NCBI GenBank assembly: GCA_002371335.1
Contig: DFHP01000150.1
Location: 1 to 15,814, forward strand
DNA from: Eubacterium sp. UBA3720
Lineage (GTDB): Bacteria > Bacillota > Clostridia > Lachnospirales > Lachnospiraceae
DNA length: 15,814 nt
Direction of reading: 5' to 3'
Shown one piece after another: positions 14,264 to 15,814 of this stretch. The notes under the pieces are model-generated. The model saw only the letters and a list, made by a program, of their open reading frames with translations, did not search any database and had not been told where the DNA came from. Numbering within the stretch: the first letter of the stretch is position 1; each line of letters opens with the position of its first letter. The translations under genes and the position numbers were made by a program.

Positions 14264-15388
14264 ATGAATTTGAATATAAATGCATTGCCGGCGCCTACAT
14301 TTAACTGGCTTCATATGAATGAGGCTTCTCTCGAGGGCGTCTGCGTCAGCGGCAGGGCCGTTCCCGCCGTTGAGGTTCCGGCAGGGATCCAGGAAAGCTT
14401 TGCCGAGAAGCAGCTTCTGAAAAATGTGAAGACCGGCGGCGGAAATGATATGGACGAGCTGATAGAGGCGGCGGGGATTCCCATGCGTGTTTTTGCCGTT
14501 CCGGCAGGGGTAAAGATCACTGATGACGCGGTAAGGATGACCTTTGAATACGAAGATCAGGCTGCTGAGTTTTCGGTAAAGAAGGATCAGGGCGAAAAAA
14601 ACAACGACATTACAGGAAAGATCAATTCTGTCGGGGTGATTCTGGAGAAGGATTCCGAGCTGACGGTCATTATGGATTATACATCTGAAAAAAGCGCGAA
14701 GGGTCTTGCTGCGGTCCAGACAAAAATTTCCGTCGGCGAGAATGCAAAACTCCGTCTGATACAGATCCAGAGGACGGGCAGCGGTTACACATTTTTGAAT
14801 GATGTGGGAGTAAAATGCGCAGATAATGCAAGTTTTGAAGTGATCCATCTGGTTCTTGGAGGAAAAAACACTTTCCAGGGCTGCAATGTGGATCTTGGCG
14901 GATATAAAAGTACTTTTAACGCGGATATTGGCTATATGGTCAAAGGCGACGGGTATCTGGATATGAATTATAACGCATATCACACGGGCAAAAAGACGGA
15001 GTGTGAGATCAATGCTTCCGGCGTCCTGCGCGACGAGGCGTTTAAAATATTCCGGGGAACGATCGATTTTCAGGAAGGATGTTCCGGTTCGGTCGGTTCC
15101 GAGATGGAAGACGTACTGATGATGGACGACGGCGTTTCAAACCAGACGATACCGCTTATCCTCTGCGGCGAAGAAGATGTTTCCGGAAACCATGGCGCCA
15201 CCATCGGCCGTCTCGACGAAAAACTCATGTTCTATATGCAGTCCCGCGGAATGAACACAGAAGAGATCTACGAAATGATGGCCAGGGCCAGAATCGACGC
15301 CGTGATCCGAAAGATCCCTGACGAAAAGACCCGCCTCGCCCTCACCGACGGAACCGGGGACGGAGACGAGTTCCGCCAGGAAGAGTAA
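14264..15388 (+). CDS. sufD: SufD, Fe-S cluster assembly protein
   Basis: A 374-residue partner of SufB. The N-terminal half is variable, opening with a short helix region (PAPTFNWLHMNEASLEG). From about 160 the SufB/SufD beta-helix core appears: SVGENAKLRLIQIQ, FEVIHLVLGG, FNADIGYMVKG and INASGVLRDEAFKIFRGTIDF. It then reaches GNHGATIG with H310, the probable counterpart of the conserved SufD histidine at the SufB interface. The segment LMFYMQSRGMNTEEIYEMMARA matches the family end, where most relatives stop soon after. Here the last ~12 residues (TGDGDEFRQEE region) are translated from a dispersed repeat unit, and a second unit follows the stop codon. RBS AAGGAG is 7 bases before the ATG. 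Confidence 0.95.
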   Translation: MNLNINALPAPTFNWLHMNEASLEGVCVSGRAVPAVEVPAGIQESFAEKQLLKNVKTGGGNDMDELIEAAGIPMRVFAVPAGVKITDDAVRMTFEYEDQAAEFSVKKDQGEKNNDITGKINSVGVILEKDSELTVIMDYTSEKSAKGLAAVQTKISVGENAKLRLIQIQRTGSGYTFLNDVGVKCADNASFEVIHLVLGGKNTFQGCNVDLGGYKSTFNADIGYMVKGDGYLDMNYNAYHTGKKTECEINASGVLRDEAFKIFRGTIDFQEGCSGSVGSEMEDVLMMDDGVSNQTIPLILCGEEDVSGNHGATIGRLDEKLMFYMQSRGMNTEEIYEMMARARIDAVIRKIPDEKTRLALTDGTGDGDEFRQEE

Positions 15389-15418
15389 AAACGGAACCGG
15401 GGACGGAGAAAGGTTCCG
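15349..15418 (+). repeat. Family 4 repeat pair straddling the sufD stop codon
   Basis: Two units share CGGAACCGGGGACGGAGA: 15349-15375, inside sufD, and 15392-15418, after its stop. In the second unit CGGAACC pairs perfectly with GGTTCCG around a 13-base loop; in the first GGAAC pairs with GTTCC. The cores match the tandem repeat after glnS (10532-10619). The rest of the 131 bp gap to sufS holds a dyad, CTTTAA/TTAAAG at 15473-15489, and no clear promoter or terminator. Confidence 0.8.
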
Positions 15419-15519
15419 TAACGTGGCTTTTTGCCCGATGAAGAAAAGTGTCTTTTTATGTTTTCCGGTTAACTTTAAGGCGGTTAAAGATTATTTCGGT
15501 TCTCTTAAAGGAGAAATGT

Positions 15520-15814
15520 ATGACAGCAGAAGAAAGAAAAGCGGAAGATCTGCGTATCCGCAGAGATTTTCCGCTAATATATGATCACCCTGAGATAGCG
15601 TACCTGGATAATGCGGCCACGACGCAGAAACCGGATATGGTACTTAGGGCAGTTGAAAATTATTATCGTGAAGACAATGCAAATCCGCTGCGCGGGCTGT
15701 ATGAGCTTAGCCAGCGCGCAACTGCGGCATATGAGGATGCTCGTGAAAAGGTGCGTGGTTTTATCAATGCCAGGACCACACGGGAGATCGTTTTCACCAG
15801 AAATGCTTCTGAAA
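15520..15814 (+). CDS. sufS: SufS-type cysteine desulfurase, N-terminal part (runs off right edge)
   Basis: A reading frame open to the window end, 98 codons visible, starting MTAEERKAEDLRIRRDFPLI. It matches the start of SufS/CsdA-type class V aminotransferases: YLDNAATTQKP, the following NANPLRGLYELSQRATAAYEDAREKVRGFI segment (usually NANVHRG in better-known enzymes), and EIVFTRNASE, which becomes the conserved TRN(A/T)(S/T)E motif. SufS removes sulfur from cysteine with PLP and delivers it to the SufBCD scaffold. The PLP lysine and catalytic cysteine lie beyond the window. The start at 15520 has AAAGGAG 6 bases upstream; the ATG at 15516 is in another frame. It is the fourth gene of the suf operon, but a 131 bp repeat-bearing gap separates it from sufD. 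Confidence 0.95.
   Translation, partial: MTAEERKAEDLRIRRDFPLIYDHPEIAYLDNAATTQKPDMVLRAVENYYREDNANPLRGLYELSQRATAAYEDAREKVRGFINARTTREIVFTRNASE

Noticed and set aside
14117..14983. 288-codon minus-strand frame across sufB/sufD
   Set aside because: It is antisense to two conserved suf genes, rich in His, Ile and Cys as shadow frames are.

Overview
The window reads as the chromosome of an anaerobic Gram-positive from the Clostridia, most likely a Lachnospiraceae-type gut bacterium. The reasons are a sufC-sufB-sufD-sufS iron-sulfur operon, strong AGGAGG-type ribosome sites, a lipoteichoic-acid-synthase-like phosphotransferase, a bacterial GlnRS, and several families of short palindromic intergenic repeats. 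This placement is inference from gene content; no rRNA or tRNA gene is present to confirm it.

Left part (1-6118). The 5' end of a HAD-family phosphatase gene runs off the left edge on the minus strand. Four plus-strand genes for surface-glycan or small-molecule work follow: a PaaK/CapK-type adenylate-forming enzyme, an acetolactate-synthase-like thiamine diphosphate enzyme, an extended-SDR nucleotide-sugar epimerase/reductase, and a two-TM family 2 glycosyltransferase of the GtrB/DPM1 type. The first two genes form a closed cassette between two inverted copies (180-372 and 3681-3872) of a ~192 bp imperfect palindrome. A mosaic of two repeat families lies between the cassette and the epimerase gene.

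Middle (6119-11740). A long-loop bidirectional terminator separates the glycosyltransferase gene from a convergent LtaS/MdoB-like membrane phosphotransferase on the minus strand. Then come glnS on the plus strand and a soluble family 2 glycosyltransferase on the minus strand. The gap between these two holds a 32 bp tandem repeat that begins at the glnS stop codon, another dispersed repeat, and several strong hairpins.

Right part (11741-15814). A promoter with TTGCAT / 17 bp / TATAAT drives sufC, sufB, sufD and the start of sufS, the SUF iron-sulfur assembly pathway. SufC is the ATPase, SufB-SufD the scaffold, and SufS the cysteine desulfurase, cut by the window edge. The sufD stop codon lies between two units of the repeat also found after glnS, and the last codons of sufD are made from that repeat.

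The least ordinary content is (i) the repeat-bracketed CapK-like/TPP-enzyme cassette with its nearby glycan genes, a candidate for an uncommon sugar or acyl modification, and (ii) two families of structured intergenic elements, one apparently inserted in the other and one with an apparent switch of pairing partner between its two copies.
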